From Chloroflexi bacterium HGW-Chloroflexi-10 (GTDB taxonomy: Bacteria; Chloroflexota; Anaerolineae; Anaerolineales; Anaerolineaceae), in the NCBI GenBank assembly GCA_002840755.1, contig PHBZ01000039.1:1-52617 (forward strand): 52,617 nucleotides of DNA. Reading direction: 5' to 3'. Positions 17,385 to 26,453 of this stretch are shown one piece after another. The notes beneath the pieces are model-generated. The model searched no databases and was not told the origin of the DNA. It saw only the letters and a program-made list of their open reading frames with translations. Each line of letters begins with the position of its first letter. Position 1 is the stretch's first letter. A program made the translations under genes and the position numbers.

Positions 17385-19367
17385 CTAAGGCGTCCCTGAT
17401 ATTTCATCCTTGTTTAAAAATGCCCAGACCCTTAATGCTTCAGCAACACTCCAGGCTTGTGCAATGCAGCCACGTGCACCATGTGGAGGATCTCCTTCAT
17501 AAATTTCATTCAGAGAACCCAGGCCGAAATCTTGCAAATGGAACCGCAGGGGCTCCAATAGAGCCATGGCTGCCTTTTTATCCTGAAACACCCGATAATG
17601 GGCACTGATGAATGGCCCGATCAGCCATCCCCAAACTGTGCCTTGATGATAGGCCGCATCTCGCTGCGCCATATTCCCTTCAAAGCGCCCCTGGTATTCT
17701 TTTTCAAATGGTGCCAGGCTGCGTAAACCCATACCGGTATATAAATATTGATAACATCCTTCCACAACATTTTGTTGTTGGTTGTGTGAAAGCGGAGAAT
17801 GAGTTAAGGATACTGCGAATAATTGGTTCGGTCGTAACAGGGTGTCGTTGCCAAAAGGCGTATCAATGACATCGTAGCAGTAATTGCAGTCTGCATTCCA
17901 GAACCGTTGAAAACTGGAAGCGACTTGATCAGCTATATGGGAATAAACTTGAGCATCCTGGTTGAGAATGGTGCTAAAGATACTCATTATGCGGAGTGCG
18001 TTATACCAGAGTGCATTAATTTCAACTGCTTTTCCCTGTCTGGGCGTGACAACCCAGTCTTTGATTTTTACATCCATCCAGGTTAATTGCACCCCTTCTT
18101 CACCTGCCATCAGCAGTGAATCAGCGGGGTCCATTCGGATTCCGTAGCGTGTTCCCCGTATATGCCAATGAAAGATTTCCTTAAGGATTGGATAGAGATC
18201 ATTAAGGATCGTTATATCTTGAGTATATTGCCAATAGGCGTAGATAGCTTCAAAGTACCATAAGGTCGCATCAGCCGTGTTGTATTCTGGTTGTTTGTTA
18301 GTATCCGGAAACCGGTTGGGCAGCATACCTTTACTGATAAAATGAGAAAAGGTACGTAAGATTTTTGCGCATATCTCCGGACGTCCTGTGGCCAGGGTTA
18401 ACCCTGGAAGACTGATCATTGTGTCTCGTCCCCAATCACCAAACCAGGGATAACCGGCAATGATCGATTTTCCTTGTGAATCTCCGGCAATCGCGCGGGT
18501 GACAATAAACTGATCCGCAGCCAGAATTAATTGCCGAATCCATTCAGGTTGATCTTTAAAAGACAGGAGAAAATTTTGTTCATAGACTTCGCGTTGTTGG
18601 AAAGCCTTGGTGCCATTGCAATAATGGATTGGATTGGCGGAGGCAAAAATAGTGAAGGTTTCGCCTGGAAAAAGATCGAAATTAAGTTCGGCAGCTTTAT
18701 AATGATGATCCCATTCATCCAGCCCGCGAGAAAATTCCCACTCCAGAAAAAATGGTGGTGTCCAACCACTTTCCGGTTTTAGTTTATAAGCTGGGTCACA
18801 AAGCAGATAGACCCCTTTAGGATACTGGTTGGAAAAAATATGTACCCCGCCTTCTTTGGTAGCCTGTGTGTGAATCTTTGGAAAAGGCGGAAGTGTGGTT
18901 TGGTGAGAATCGCGCAGATTAACCAGAATATTGGCGTGGAAACGCATTTTCTCCTGGGCGGCTTCCAATGAATATTGGATGCAAGTTGTGTTTTCTCCAG
19001 GGATCATCCATATCCGTTTTTCCAGAATGGCATCCATAATACGGAATCGCCAAACCGGTATTTGTCCGTCTAAATGAAATTTTTCGATGCGCTGGTAACC
19101 CTGGGGAAAAAATTCCTGTTGATTCAATGGTCGAACAAATAAATCAATATCCTGTTTGCGGTAGTTTATACTTTCTTCCAGGTTAGAAAGGGTGAGTGTA
19201 CGCCCCAAGGGAATCTCCATGGCAGCAAATAATAAACCGTGATAGCGCCGGGTAAATGCGCCGCTGATTGTGCCGGAAGCGTAACCGCCAATTCCGTTGG
19301 TAACCAGCCATTCTCTGTGAAATGAATCCGGGTAGCGGTTAACAACAGGTCGTCCAAATTCAATCAT
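17385..19367 (-). CDS. Amylo-alpha-1,6-glucosidase / glycogen debranching enzyme (GH133 type)
   Basis: Protein of 660 residues close to the usual length of archaeal-type debranching enzymes. An N-terminal GDE_N-like beta domain (about 1-240; 'EWLVTNGIGGYASGTISGAFTRRYHG' type opening) precedes an (alpha/alpha)6 catalytic domain (about 270-650) with the conserved 'PWFGDWGRDTMISLPGL' region and 'AYHQGTVWGWLIGPF' near residue 585. The enzyme removes alpha-1,6-linked glucose stubs from glycogen, acting in the cytosol. AAAGGAAA precedes the ATG. Its presence alongside sugar import and phosphorolysis genes suggests active glycogen turnover. Confidence 0.9.
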   Translation of the reverse strand: MIEFGRPVVNRYPDSFHREWLVTNGIGGYASGTISGAFTRRYHGLLFAAMEIPLGRTLTLSNLEESINYRKQDIDLFVRPLNQQEFFPQGYQRIEKFHLDGQIPVWRFRIMDAILEKRIWMIPGENTTCIQYSLEAAQEKMRFHANILVNLRDSHQTTLPPFPKIHTQATKEGGVHIFSNQYPKGVYLLCDPAYKLKPESGWTPPFFLEWEFSRGLDEWDHHYKAAELNFDLFPGETFTIFASANPIHYCNGTKAFQQREVYEQNFLLSFKDQPEWIRQLILAADQFIVTRAIAGDSQGKSIIAGYPWFGDWGRDTMISLPGLTLATGRPEICAKILRTFSHFISKGMLPNRFPDTNKQPEYNTADATLWYFEAIYAYWQYTQDITILNDLYPILKEIFHWHIRGTRYGIRMDPADSLLMAGEEGVQLTWMDVKIKDWVVTPRQGKAVEINALWYNALRIMSIFSTILNQDAQVYSHIADQVASSFQRFWNADCNYCYDVIDTPFGNDTLLRPNQLFAVSLTHSPLSHNQQQNVVEGCYQYLYTGMGLRSLAPFEKEYQGRFEGNMAQRDAAYHQGTVWGWLIGPFISAHYRVFQDKKAAMALLEPLRFHLQDFGLGSLNEIYEGDPPHGARGCIAQAWSVAEALRVWAFLNKDEISGTP

Positions 19368-19536
19368 AAATTTCCTTTGGCAGAATCATTTTTATTAAGG
19401 TTGCTTCTTTTATCAAAAGTTTACTTTGTGCACGATTTTGCTCTGAACCAGATTATAACGGATTTTAAAATCTCAATTCAATGGTATTTGAAATAGGGAT
19501 TGAGTTTTCGAAACTTGGTAGAAATTCTTGTATGGA

Positions 19537-21579
19537 TCAGCTAATGCTTTTATTGAACAATTCTGTTTGCCATTCTTTGAGGATCTGATGCATTTCAGTA
19601 GCGTTTTGAGGTTCTTTTGTCCATATAAATTCACCCGGATGGAGAATGAACGCCTGGGTTTGGAAACCACCCAGACCCCCATGATGCCCAACCAGGTCCT
19701 CAAAGGCTGCGCATTGTCCGGTGAAAGGATCATAAACGCTTTGAATGAGAATATCACCAATATGTAAAAACTGGTTTAAACGCAGCAAATGGATGTGAGC
19801 GTTAGGACCATAATTTTTAAGAGGATTTTGTCCGGTAATGGAGTTGAGGTCAAGGTAATTTATACCGCCGGCACCGATAACCATACCACCATGCTGAATG
19901 GATTTAACCAGAATAAAACCAATCCCCGGATGACTGACCAATTCTTCGATCAATCCCGGAAATTGGTGGGCAATCTCTTCCAGGGTTAATCGTGCATGCG
20001 CATTGGTAAAATATAATAATGCGAGGCTTCCCGAAGCACACAAAACGATATCGGCAGCGGAATGTGCCAGGCTGCGCGGAGGCAGATCGAAATAAACCAA
20101 ATCATTTTTTCCGGTTTTGATTTGATCATATAGTTTTTTTGCTGTTCTTTTAATGCGGTTATGCGGCCCTAATGCGCTTTGTATCAGAGAATTTACATAG
20201 CCTTTTGTTTCCTGTGAGGAACCGCTATCAACTATTTCAAGGTTTTCTGATATTAATAATTCGATAAATTGTTCCAGTTTTATATCGTAAAGCTGCCTGA
20301 AAGTGTGCCCCTGACTCTGTCCGTGATCGGAGAGAAAGATAAACTGATAATCCCGTGCGCTATCCTGCGATGCGCGGGTGATGCGTTCGAGTTGTTTATC
20401 CAATCCACGCAGGACCTCCAGAGAAGCGGGACTATGGATGCCGGTATGGTGGGCAACCACATCGTATCCAACAAAAGTGGCATAGATGGTCTGATAACCG
20501 TGAAACATGTCTTCAATGACAAGGTGGGTGGTGAGTTCCCGTAATAGTACTGCCGATAATGTTCGTTCAATGGCAAACAAAAAAGAACGGCGAACTCTGG
20601 GTTGAACATTGGTTATACGTTGCCACATCGATTGAGATAGTTCCCTGAAAAATTCCCGAATCATTAAGAAGATGACACGGATAAAGTTATATGGATTAAC
20701 GAAGAAATTTAAGAAATAACCGCTGCGTTTCGGGAACAAGCGAATATCAGCCAGATTACTCATCGTTATAACGGATTTTTCAGCCCCACCTGAAAACATA
20801 TTGCTGATACTTGTTCCGGATTCAGTTAATAGGCTGGGGTAGTTTGCGAACCGTTTTTCCAACATGGCTGTGTCATTAAGGTGATTGGAGACTATTAGTT
20901 TTTGGTTTTCTTTTTCATACCAGCGGAAAGCGGGGATGTCTTCATTATTGCCATATAAGATGCCAATCTGACTGGCGGAAGTCTGTGACGGTAGGCCGCA
21001 ATCCCATTCTCGCAACGTATATTGATTGATTTGCAGCCAGCGTGTGACCGTAGGCATGTAGCCGAGAGAGATAGCTTCTTGCAATACAGCCCGGGCAAGG
21101 CCATCGATTTGAATGATGACAAAACCAGGGGACTTTGGTTTATGCTGCGGCGTGATTGCCAGTCTGGGAATGACAGAACGATAATATGAATCATTTTCGT
21201 CTAGCGAAAGGATATTTGAAATCAACAAATTAATCAGCGTTAATCCTAGAACTACCCAGATAGCTGTTACACCGTCCTGGAGAATGAATCCCGGTACAAT
21301 TCTGGAAGTGATTAAGATGACTGCTACATTAAATAAAAAGGAGAACAGACCAAAAGTAAGTACGGTAATCGTAATGGTTAACCACAAGAACAATGGCCGG
21401 AGAATGGCATTCAGCAACCCAATCATTGCAACTGCCACTACGGCAGATTGTCCGGAAGTTAAGACCAGACCCGGCAACCATTCATCCAAAATGATTAAGC
21501 CGATTGTTTCAATAGCCCACACGATGAGAATGTGGCGGATACGGCGAAATGTTGGGTAAGGAAAGCGATTAAAGATCAT
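19537..21579 (-). CDS. Holin-like membrane domain fused to a type I phosphodiesterase
   Basis: Protein of 680 residues. The first ~130 residues have four hydrophobic helices of the phage-holin-4 superfamily type, including 'GLLNAILRPLFLWLTITI' and 'LTFGLFSFLFNVAVILITS'. From about residue 150 to 610 it is an alkaline-phosphatase-superfamily phosphodiesterase: 'VIIQIDGL' (metal Asp), a probable nucleophile in 'PSQTSASQIGILYG', 'DVVAHHTG' and 'FLSDHGQSQGH' (metal ligands), and a late 'LVGHHGG'. It would act on a phosphodiester or phosphonate at the membrane; side and substrate are uncertain. The ribosome binding site is weak. It is the first of the minus-strand genes here. Confidence 0.83.
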   Translation of the reverse strand: MIFNRFPYPTFRRIRHILIVWAIETIGLIILDEWLPGLVLTSGQSAVVAVAMIGLLNAILRPLFLWLTITITVLTFGLFSFLFNVAVILITSRIVPGFILQDGVTAIWVVLGLTLINLLISNILSLDENDSYYRSVIPRLAITPQHKPKSPGFVIIQIDGLARAVLQEAISLGYMPTVTRWLQINQYTLREWDCGLPSQTSASQIGILYGNNEDIPAFRWYEKENQKLIVSNHLNDTAMLEKRFANYPSLLTESGTSISNMFSGGAEKSVITMSNLADIRLFPKRSGYFLNFFVNPYNFIRVIFLMIREFFRELSQSMWQRITNVQPRVRRSFLFAIERTLSAVLLRELTTHLVIEDMFHGYQTIYATFVGYDVVAHHTGIHSPASLEVLRGLDKQLERITRASQDSARDYQFIFLSDHGQSQGHTFRQLYDIKLEQFIELLISENLEIVDSGSSQETKGYVNSLIQSALGPHNRIKRTAKKLYDQIKTGKNDLVYFDLPPRSLAHSAADIVLCASGSLALLYFTNAHARLTLEEIAHQFPGLIEELVSHPGIGFILVKSIQHGGMVIGAGGINYLDLNSITGQNPLKNYGPNAHIHLLRLNQFLHIGDILIQSVYDPFTGQCAAFEDLVGHHGGLGGFQTQAFILHPGEFIWTKEPQNATEMHQILKEWQTELFNKSIS

Positions 21580-21715
21580 CTGTTTTTATTTTATCCACAA
21601 TCGAAAGAAAGTTCCAAAAACACTTGTAAAATAATAAAAATCGGTTTTAATAAAGAATGTTAGAATGATAATAACCCAAAAATACAATGATTTGTGTTGA
21701 GGGGAATTAAAAGAA

Positions 21716-21955
21716 ATGATTGCTATGAATGAAGCACACAATAAACTATATATCCCAATTCTTAACAGTCCAACACGGGTTTTGCGTCTGACCAATGGTG
21801 AGCATATTCGTGATTTGATATTTCGTGTATTAGCAACTGAAAATTACGACCCTGCCCATGAGCAATGGAAGTTTCCACCCGGAAAAGTAGTGCGGTGTGA
21901 GCGGCAAAATAAAGAGGGGTATGAAATTCTGATAGCCGTGGAAGAGATTAAATAG
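21716..21955 (+). CDS. Small conserved-looking protein, unknown function
   Basis: Protein of 79 residues, soluble and mixed in charge, with no signal or membrane segment. GAGGGG lies 13 bases before the ATG at 21716; the second ATG at 21725 is an alternative start. The length, the presence of a ribosome binding site and the coding-like composition (a compact alpha/beta pattern ending 'GYEILIAVEEIK') support a real gene, but I recognise no family. It stands alone between the divergent phosphodiesterase gene and the LacI promoter. Confidence 0.6.
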   Translation: MIAMNEAHNKLYIPILNSPTRVLRLTNGEHIRDLIFRVLATENYDPAHEQWKFPPGKVVRCERQNKEGYEILIAVEEIK

Positions 21956-22057
21956 GATATCTGATCTCCTTAATTAAAAATTTAAGTACACATATTATCA
22001 ATCACCTTTTCTTAAGGTTGTTGATTATTTCAAAGGAGAAATGCGGAAAATTGCCTC

Positions 22058-22086
22058 TTGACTTTTGTCATTAAAAGTCATATAGT
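22058..22086 (+). promoter_or_regulatory. Promoter of the LacI-disaccharide operon
   Basis: -35 TTGACT (22058-22063), 17-bp spacer, -10 TATAGT (22081-22086). The spacer region also holds an 8-bp inverted repeat (22059-22066 with 22073-22080). The operator palindrome begins one base after the -10 box. Confidence 0.8.
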
Positions 22087-22087
22087 T

Positions 22088-22117
22088 AATGCGAACGTTC
22101 GCGCGAACGTTCGCATT
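22088..22117 (+). promoter_or_regulatory. Double LacI-type operator (30-bp perfect palindrome)
   Basis: Two abutting copies of the 12-bp palindrome GCGAACGTTCGC (22091-22102 and 22103-22114) together form a 30-bp perfect palindrome. Each copy has the central CG and AACGTT core typical of LacI-family sites. It covers the expected transcription start, so repressor binding would block the operon's own promoter. Confidence 0.85.
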
Positions 22118-22134
22118 ATTCTGGAGGTGGTTTT

Positions 22135-23166
22135 ATGCCGAACCGAGTTACTATCAAAGATGTCGCATCCATGGCAGGCGTTAGTTACCAAACAGTGTCC
22201 AAGGTTTTAAATGGTACTGTTTCCGTAACACCGGAAACTGCCCAAAGAATAGCTGAAGCTGCTCAGGCATTAGGCTATAAACCTAATCAAAGTGCCCGAA
22301 GTTTGCGTTCTCAACGTACCCAAATGATTGGTTATTCCTGGCGTCCTGCACCTACCGATGAGACCAATCCTATTCTGGATCAATTTTTACATGGCATGAT
22401 CTGTGCGGCCGAAAAATTGGATTATTACTTATTATTCTTTCCATTTGATGCTCCGGATGACCCGGTACAGCATTATCGGGTTTTGATTGATACTGGCAGG
22501 ATTGACGGATTTATTATATCTGGCGTGGAATATGATGATCCACGGGTCAGTTATCTGCAGGAAAGAAAAATTCCATTTGTTGGATTTGGTCGATCAAGAG
22601 AAGGAATCCGGTTTCCATGGGTAGATGTAGATGGCGGGATGGGGATGTTGATCGCTGCCCAGCATCTAATCGCTCAGGGTCATAAAAAAATTGCTGCTTT
22701 GGCATGGGATAAAAATTCGCGCGTCGGAAACGACCGTTTGTCTGGCTATTTTCAAGCTATGCAGGATGCCGGATTGCCTATTTTGGAAGAATGGATTGTG
22801 CGTGACGAAGGGGTGTATGAATTGGGTTATGAAAATACTTTAAAGTTAATGGCCTTACCTGAAAGTAAACGGCCAACAGCTATTATGGCATTAAATGACC
22901 AAATGGCAGTCGGCGCCATGTTTGCAATACAAAGCTTAGGAATTAAAGTGGGGCAGCAAGTAGCTGTAACTGGTTTTGATGGTGCACCATTTGCCCGATA
23001 TACGAATCCACCTTTAACAACATTGCAGCAGCCTGCCTCGAATATTGGCAAAACAGTGATTGAAATGTTAATTCAACTGTGTAACGGACAGAAATTAGAG
23101 AATAGCACAATATTGATGAAGCCGGAATTAATTGTGCGCCAGTCCAGTTTAAAAATGTCTGAATAA
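22135..23166 (+). CDS. LacI family transcriptional repressor
   Basis: Repressor of 343 residues. The helix-turn-helix is at residues 4-25 (VTIKDVASMAGVSYQTVSKVLN), followed by the hinge with 'LGYKPNQSARSL' at about 46-57 and a periplasmic-binding-protein-like effector domain (about 60-335). The Tyr-Gln-Thr recognition helix start differs from the common Ser-x-xTVSR form in having Lys after Ser. GGAGG lies upstream of the ATG. It sits first in the operon directly behind a double operator, so it very probably represses itself and the following import and phosphorolysis genes until the sugar or a derivative binds. Confidence 0.92.
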   Translation: MPNRVTIKDVASMAGVSYQTVSKVLNGTVSVTPETAQRIAEAAQALGYKPNQSARSLRSQRTQMIGYSWRPAPTDETNPILDQFLHGMICAAEKLDYYLLFFPFDAPDDPVQHYRVLIDTGRIDGFIISGVEYDDPRVSYLQERKIPFVGFGRSREGIRFPWVDVDGGMGMLIAAQHLIAQGHKKIAALAWDKNSRVGNDRLSGYFQAMQDAGLPILEEWIVRDEGVYELGYENTLKLMALPESKRPTAIMALNDQMAVGAMFAIQSLGIKVGQQVAVTGFDGAPFARYTNPPLTTLQQPASNIGKTVIEMLIQLCNGQKLENSTILMKPELIVRQSSLKMSE

Positions 23167-23238
23167 GGAGGTTAACCGTATCACATTTTTAAGAGGAATT
23201 CCATTTGTTTCAATTATTATTCAAACTAGGAGAGAAAA

Positions 23239-24564
23239 ATGAAGAAAGTCTTGAGCATATTGATTGTTGTGTTGATTATTTCATTTAGCCTGGTTGCTTG
23301 CCAACCTGCAGAACCTCAGGTAATTACGGAAAAAGTTATTGAAACGGTTGAAGTTGAAGTAACTAAGCAGGTTGAAGTTGTAAAAGAAGTAGCCACAGAG
23401 CCGGTTACTATACGTCTTTCTGGATGGGCGGCGAACCCACAGGAAACAGCCCTTTTGGAATCGATTTTATATAAATTTTCAGTTGCTTATCCGGATATCC
23501 GGGTGAAATATGAGCCGATCACTGGAGATTATCTGCAAGCCATTAATACTATGGTTGCAACCGGAGAAGAACCGGATGTTTACTATCTGGATATTGCCCA
23601 ATATCCACGGTTTGTTGAAAATGGCGTTTTGGCCCCATTAAATGATTATATGACATCCTCTGGTGTGAAAACATCGGATTTTATACCTTCATTAATGGAT
23701 GCATTTACTACCGATGGGGTAGTTTATGGAATTCCAAAGGATTTCAATTCTTTAGGGATGTTCTACAATAAAACATTGTTTGATAACGCTGAACTTGACT
23801 ATCCTACCAATGATTGGACCTGGGATGATCTGAAAGTTGCTGCAGAAAAGATCACTGACGTCGAGAATAATATCTTTGGGTTTGGCGTTCCTGCTGATGC
23901 TGGACGATTCCCAACCTTTATTTTCCAGAATGGTGGCAGTGTGATGTCAGAAGATTTCAGTGAGACTCTTTTGGATAGCCCAGAGGCAGTAGCCGCCGCT
24001 GAATTTTACACCAATTTCCGCGTGAACAGTTATGGAGCTACCCCTGATCAGGTAGGTGAAGGATGGCAAGGCACAGCGTTTGGAAAAGGTAACTTCGCCA
24101 TGGTTTACGAAGGTGGTTGGTTGATCCCATATCTGCGTGAACAATTCCCTGGGATAGAGTATGGTGTCGTTAATCCACCTGCTGGCCCTGCAGGGGAAGG
24201 GAATATGGTTTTTACAGTGGCCTATGTGCTTTCTCCAAATTCCAAGAATCCCGAGGCTGCATGGGAGTTGATTAACTTCCTGACAAATGAACAAAGTCAG
24301 ACAACCGTTTTGGAAAGTGGTTTTGCTCTGCCAACCCGAGTGGTTTTGGGTGAAAGTGAATATTTGAAAAATAATAGCGCTTCAGCAGCGATCTTTAATG
24401 GCGCTTTTGAAGGTGCTAAACCTTTTGTATGGGGGATTGTTGGCTCTGATGTAAATGATCAGATGGGAAAAGCTTTGGAACGCGTTTATCTGGAAAACCA
24501 GAATGTAGCTGATTCTTTCAAGCTGGCTGCTGAGGCAATCCGTAAGGCGATTGCAGAGCAGTAA
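23239..24564 (+). CDS. Sugar-binding lipoprotein of an ABC importer (family 1)
   Basis: Extracellular solute-binding protein of 441 residues. It has a lipoprotein signal (MKKVLSILIVVLIISFSLVAC) with the lipid-accepting Cys at 21, then a Glu/Val-rich linker (about 30-53), and a two-lobe binding fold (about 55-435). It captures the sugar outside the cell for the two permeases downstream. The coding partners suggest an alpha-linked glucose disaccharide. AGGAGA precedes the ATG. It starts 72 bases after the repressor gene and is followed by a hairpin before the first permease gene. Confidence 0.92.
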   Translation: MKKVLSILIVVLIISFSLVACQPAEPQVITEKVIETVEVEVTKQVEVVKEVATEPVTIRLSGWAANPQETALLESILYKFSVAYPDIRVKYEPITGDYLQAINTMVATGEEPDVYYLDIAQYPRFVENGVLAPLNDYMTSSGVKTSDFIPSLMDAFTTDGVVYGIPKDFNSLGMFYNKTLFDNAELDYPTNDWTWDDLKVAAEKITDVENNIFGFGVPADAGRFPTFIFQNGGSVMSEDFSETLLDSPEAVAAAEFYTNFRVNSYGATPDQVGEGWQGTAFGKGNFAMVYEGGWLIPYLREQFPGIEYGVVNPPAGPAGEGNMVFTVAYVLSPNSKNPEAAWELINFLTNEQSQTTVLESGFALPTRVVLGESEYLKNNSASAAIFNGAFEGAKPFVWGIVGSDVNDQMGKALERVYLENQNVADSFKLAAEAIRKAIAEQ

Positions 24565-24580
24565 ACTCTCAAATTCATCC

Positions 24581-24618
24581 AGAAGGGAAGGCCAAACTTC
24601 CCTTCTCTTCTTTTTTCG
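24581..24618 (+). terminator. Intercistronic hairpin with T tract after the binding-protein gene
   Basis: A 10-bp perfect stem (24581-24590 with 24597-24606), 6-nt loop, then CTTCTTTTTT. It lies between the binding protein and the permease genes and would partly end transcription there, lowering permease relative to binding-protein mRNA. Confidence 0.75.
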
Positions 24619-24635
24619 CTCTGGGAGGTCTTGCC

Positions 24636-25526
24636 ATGGCTGGTAAAACCAAAACAAAATACGACCCCTCCGAAGTATTCACTGCATTTATTATGTTGTT
24701 GCCTTTTTTGTTCATTCTGGTTGTGTTTATCCTGTTTCCGATTGGGTACACAATTTTCCTCTCATTTACACAATACAATCTTTTTAAACCCCCTGAATTT
24801 TGGGGTTTAACAGGCTGGCAGCGTGTTCTGGAAAATGAACTGTTTATTCAAAAAGCATTGCCCAATACATTTAAATATGTGGCGATCGTTGTTCCCATAC
24901 AAACAGCATTGAGTCTGGTTATTGCGTTTGCTATGGATCAAAAAATTAAGTTTCAGCGGTTTTTTCGTACCATTTATTACTTACCCTCGGTTACATCATC
25001 GGTTGTGATCTCTTTGATTTTTATCTGGTTGTTCAGTCCGTTAGGGATCGTAAACCAGATTTTTAATCTGAATATTAATTGGCTGAATGATGTTAACACG
25101 GCATTTTACACCATCATGATTCTCAACGTTTTTACGACAACCGGTACCCTTATGTTAATATTTTTGGCCGGACTTCAGGATATTCCCAAAGAAGTATACG
25201 AAGCAGCCTCCATTGATGGGGCAGATAAGGTTCAAACCTTTTGGAGTGTAACGATTCCCTTATTACGCCCGGTAATATTTTTTGTTGTTACAGTAGGTAT
25301 TATCGGTTGTTTTCAGGTGTTTGATCAAATCTTTGTTATGACCAACGGTGGACCATTGGATTCAACTACAACCGTGGCATACATGATTTATAAATGGTCA
25401 TTCCGGGACACCTCGATAAAGATGGGTCTTGCTTCGGTGGCTTCAATCCTATTAACCTTAATCATATTGGTCGTAACTTTGTTACAACGCCGATTAATTG
25501 AGGGTAGCGGCACATCGGTGAATTAG
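24636..25526 (+). CDS. Sugar ABC transporter permease (MalF/UgpA-like)
   Basis: Permease of 296 residues with six transmembrane helices and the EAA loop EAASIDGADKVQTFWSVTIP at about residues 189-208. GGGAGGT lies before the ATG. The N-terminal ~20 residues are polar and positively charged, as expected for the cytoplasmic side. With the next gene it makes the membrane channel of the importer. The gap to the following permease is 12 bases. Confidence 0.92.
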   Translation: MAGKTKTKYDPSEVFTAFIMLLPFLFILVVFILFPIGYTIFLSFTQYNLFKPPEFWGLTGWQRVLENELFIQKALPNTFKYVAIVVPIQTALSLVIAFAMDQKIKFQRFFRTIYYLPSVTSSVVISLIFIWLFSPLGIVNQIFNLNINWLNDVNTAFYTIMILNVFTTTGTLMLIFLAGLQDIPKEVYEAASIDGADKVQTFWSVTIPLLRPVIFFVVTVGIIGCFQVFDQIFVMTNGGPLDSTTTVAYMIYKWSFRDTSIKMGLASVASILLTLIILVVTLLQRRLIEGSGTSVN

Positions 25527-25538
25527 GAGAGGTGAAAA

Positions 25539-26450
25539 ATGTCTGTAACGAACCTAGAACCTGAAGTGCAGAAGATAAAAAGGTCAGATCAGATTGGAAA
25601 AGTAATTTCGTATTTTGTTCTGATCGCATGGGCTTTGATTGCACTTGCCCCGTTATTTTTCACATTGGTCTTTTCTTTCAAACCAGTTGAAAATGCATAT
25701 ACTCCGCCAATATTCTGGCCAAATCCATTTACCCTGGAAAATTACAAGACGGTTATCTCAACCTTTGATTTGTTTCCTCGCTGGATTTTAAATAGTACCT
25801 TTATATCAATTGCAGTTACTGGATTGCAAGTGATATTTTGTGCTATGGGTGGCTACGCTTTTGCGCGGTTGCGTTTTCCATTCAAAAATACGTTATTTAT
25901 CGTCCTGCTGGTTTCGATGATGCTTCCACCGCAGGTTACTTTGATTCCGCATTTTTTAATCGTCGGACCTGGTGTGTTGAGAGATTTAACGATATTTGGA
26001 ATTAAAATCCCAACCGGTTTCGGTTTATTGGATTCCCCAATGGCTGTTATCCTGCCCAAAATAGTGGCCGCTTTTGGAATTTTCATGATGACCCAGTTTT
26101 ATAAAAGTATACCCAAAGAATTGGAAGAAGCGGCTTTTATGGATGGCCTGGGACGGCTGGGGATCTTTTTCCGGATTATTTTACCAATCAGTCGTACACA
26201 ATTATTGACATTAGGCTTATTAACATTTCAGGGCGTCTGGAATGAATTTTTATGGCCTTTGATAGTTTTACGTACACCGGAGATGTTTACGTTACCCATC
26301 GGTCTGCAATGGTTCCGGGGTGAGTACTATACCCTTTACTCCATTGTTTTAGCCGGTTCGTTGTTCAATACTATTCCGATTTTGATTTTGTTTTTTGTAT
26401 TTCAACGATATTTTACACGTGGTATAGCCACGACAGGTTTAAAAGGTTAG
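25539..26450 (+). CDS. Sugar ABC transporter permease (MalG-like)
   Basis: Permease of 303 residues with six helices and the EAA loop EAAFMDGLGRLGIFFRIILP at about 190-209; the C-terminus is the typical 'QRYFTRGIATTGLKG'. AGGAGAGG precedes the ATG. Only three bases separate its stop from the phosphorylase start, so import and phosphorolysis are made together. No ATPase gene is in this operon, so the nucleotide-binding subunit must be supplied in trans. Confidence 0.92.
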   Translation: MSVTNLEPEVQKIKRSDQIGKVISYFVLIAWALIALAPLFFTLVFSFKPVENAYTPPIFWPNPFTLENYKTVISTFDLFPRWILNSTFISIAVTGLQVIFCAMGGYAFARLRFPFKNTLFIVLLVSMMLPPQVTLIPHFLIVGPGVLRDLTIFGIKIPTGFGLLDSPMAVILPKIVAAFGIFMMTQFYKSIPKELEEAAFMDGLGRLGIFFRIILPISRTQLLTLGLLTFQGVWNEFLWPLIVLRTPEMFTLPIGLQWFRGEYYTLYSIVLAGSLFNTIPILILFFVFQRYFTRGIATTGLKG

Positions 26451-26453
26451 AGA

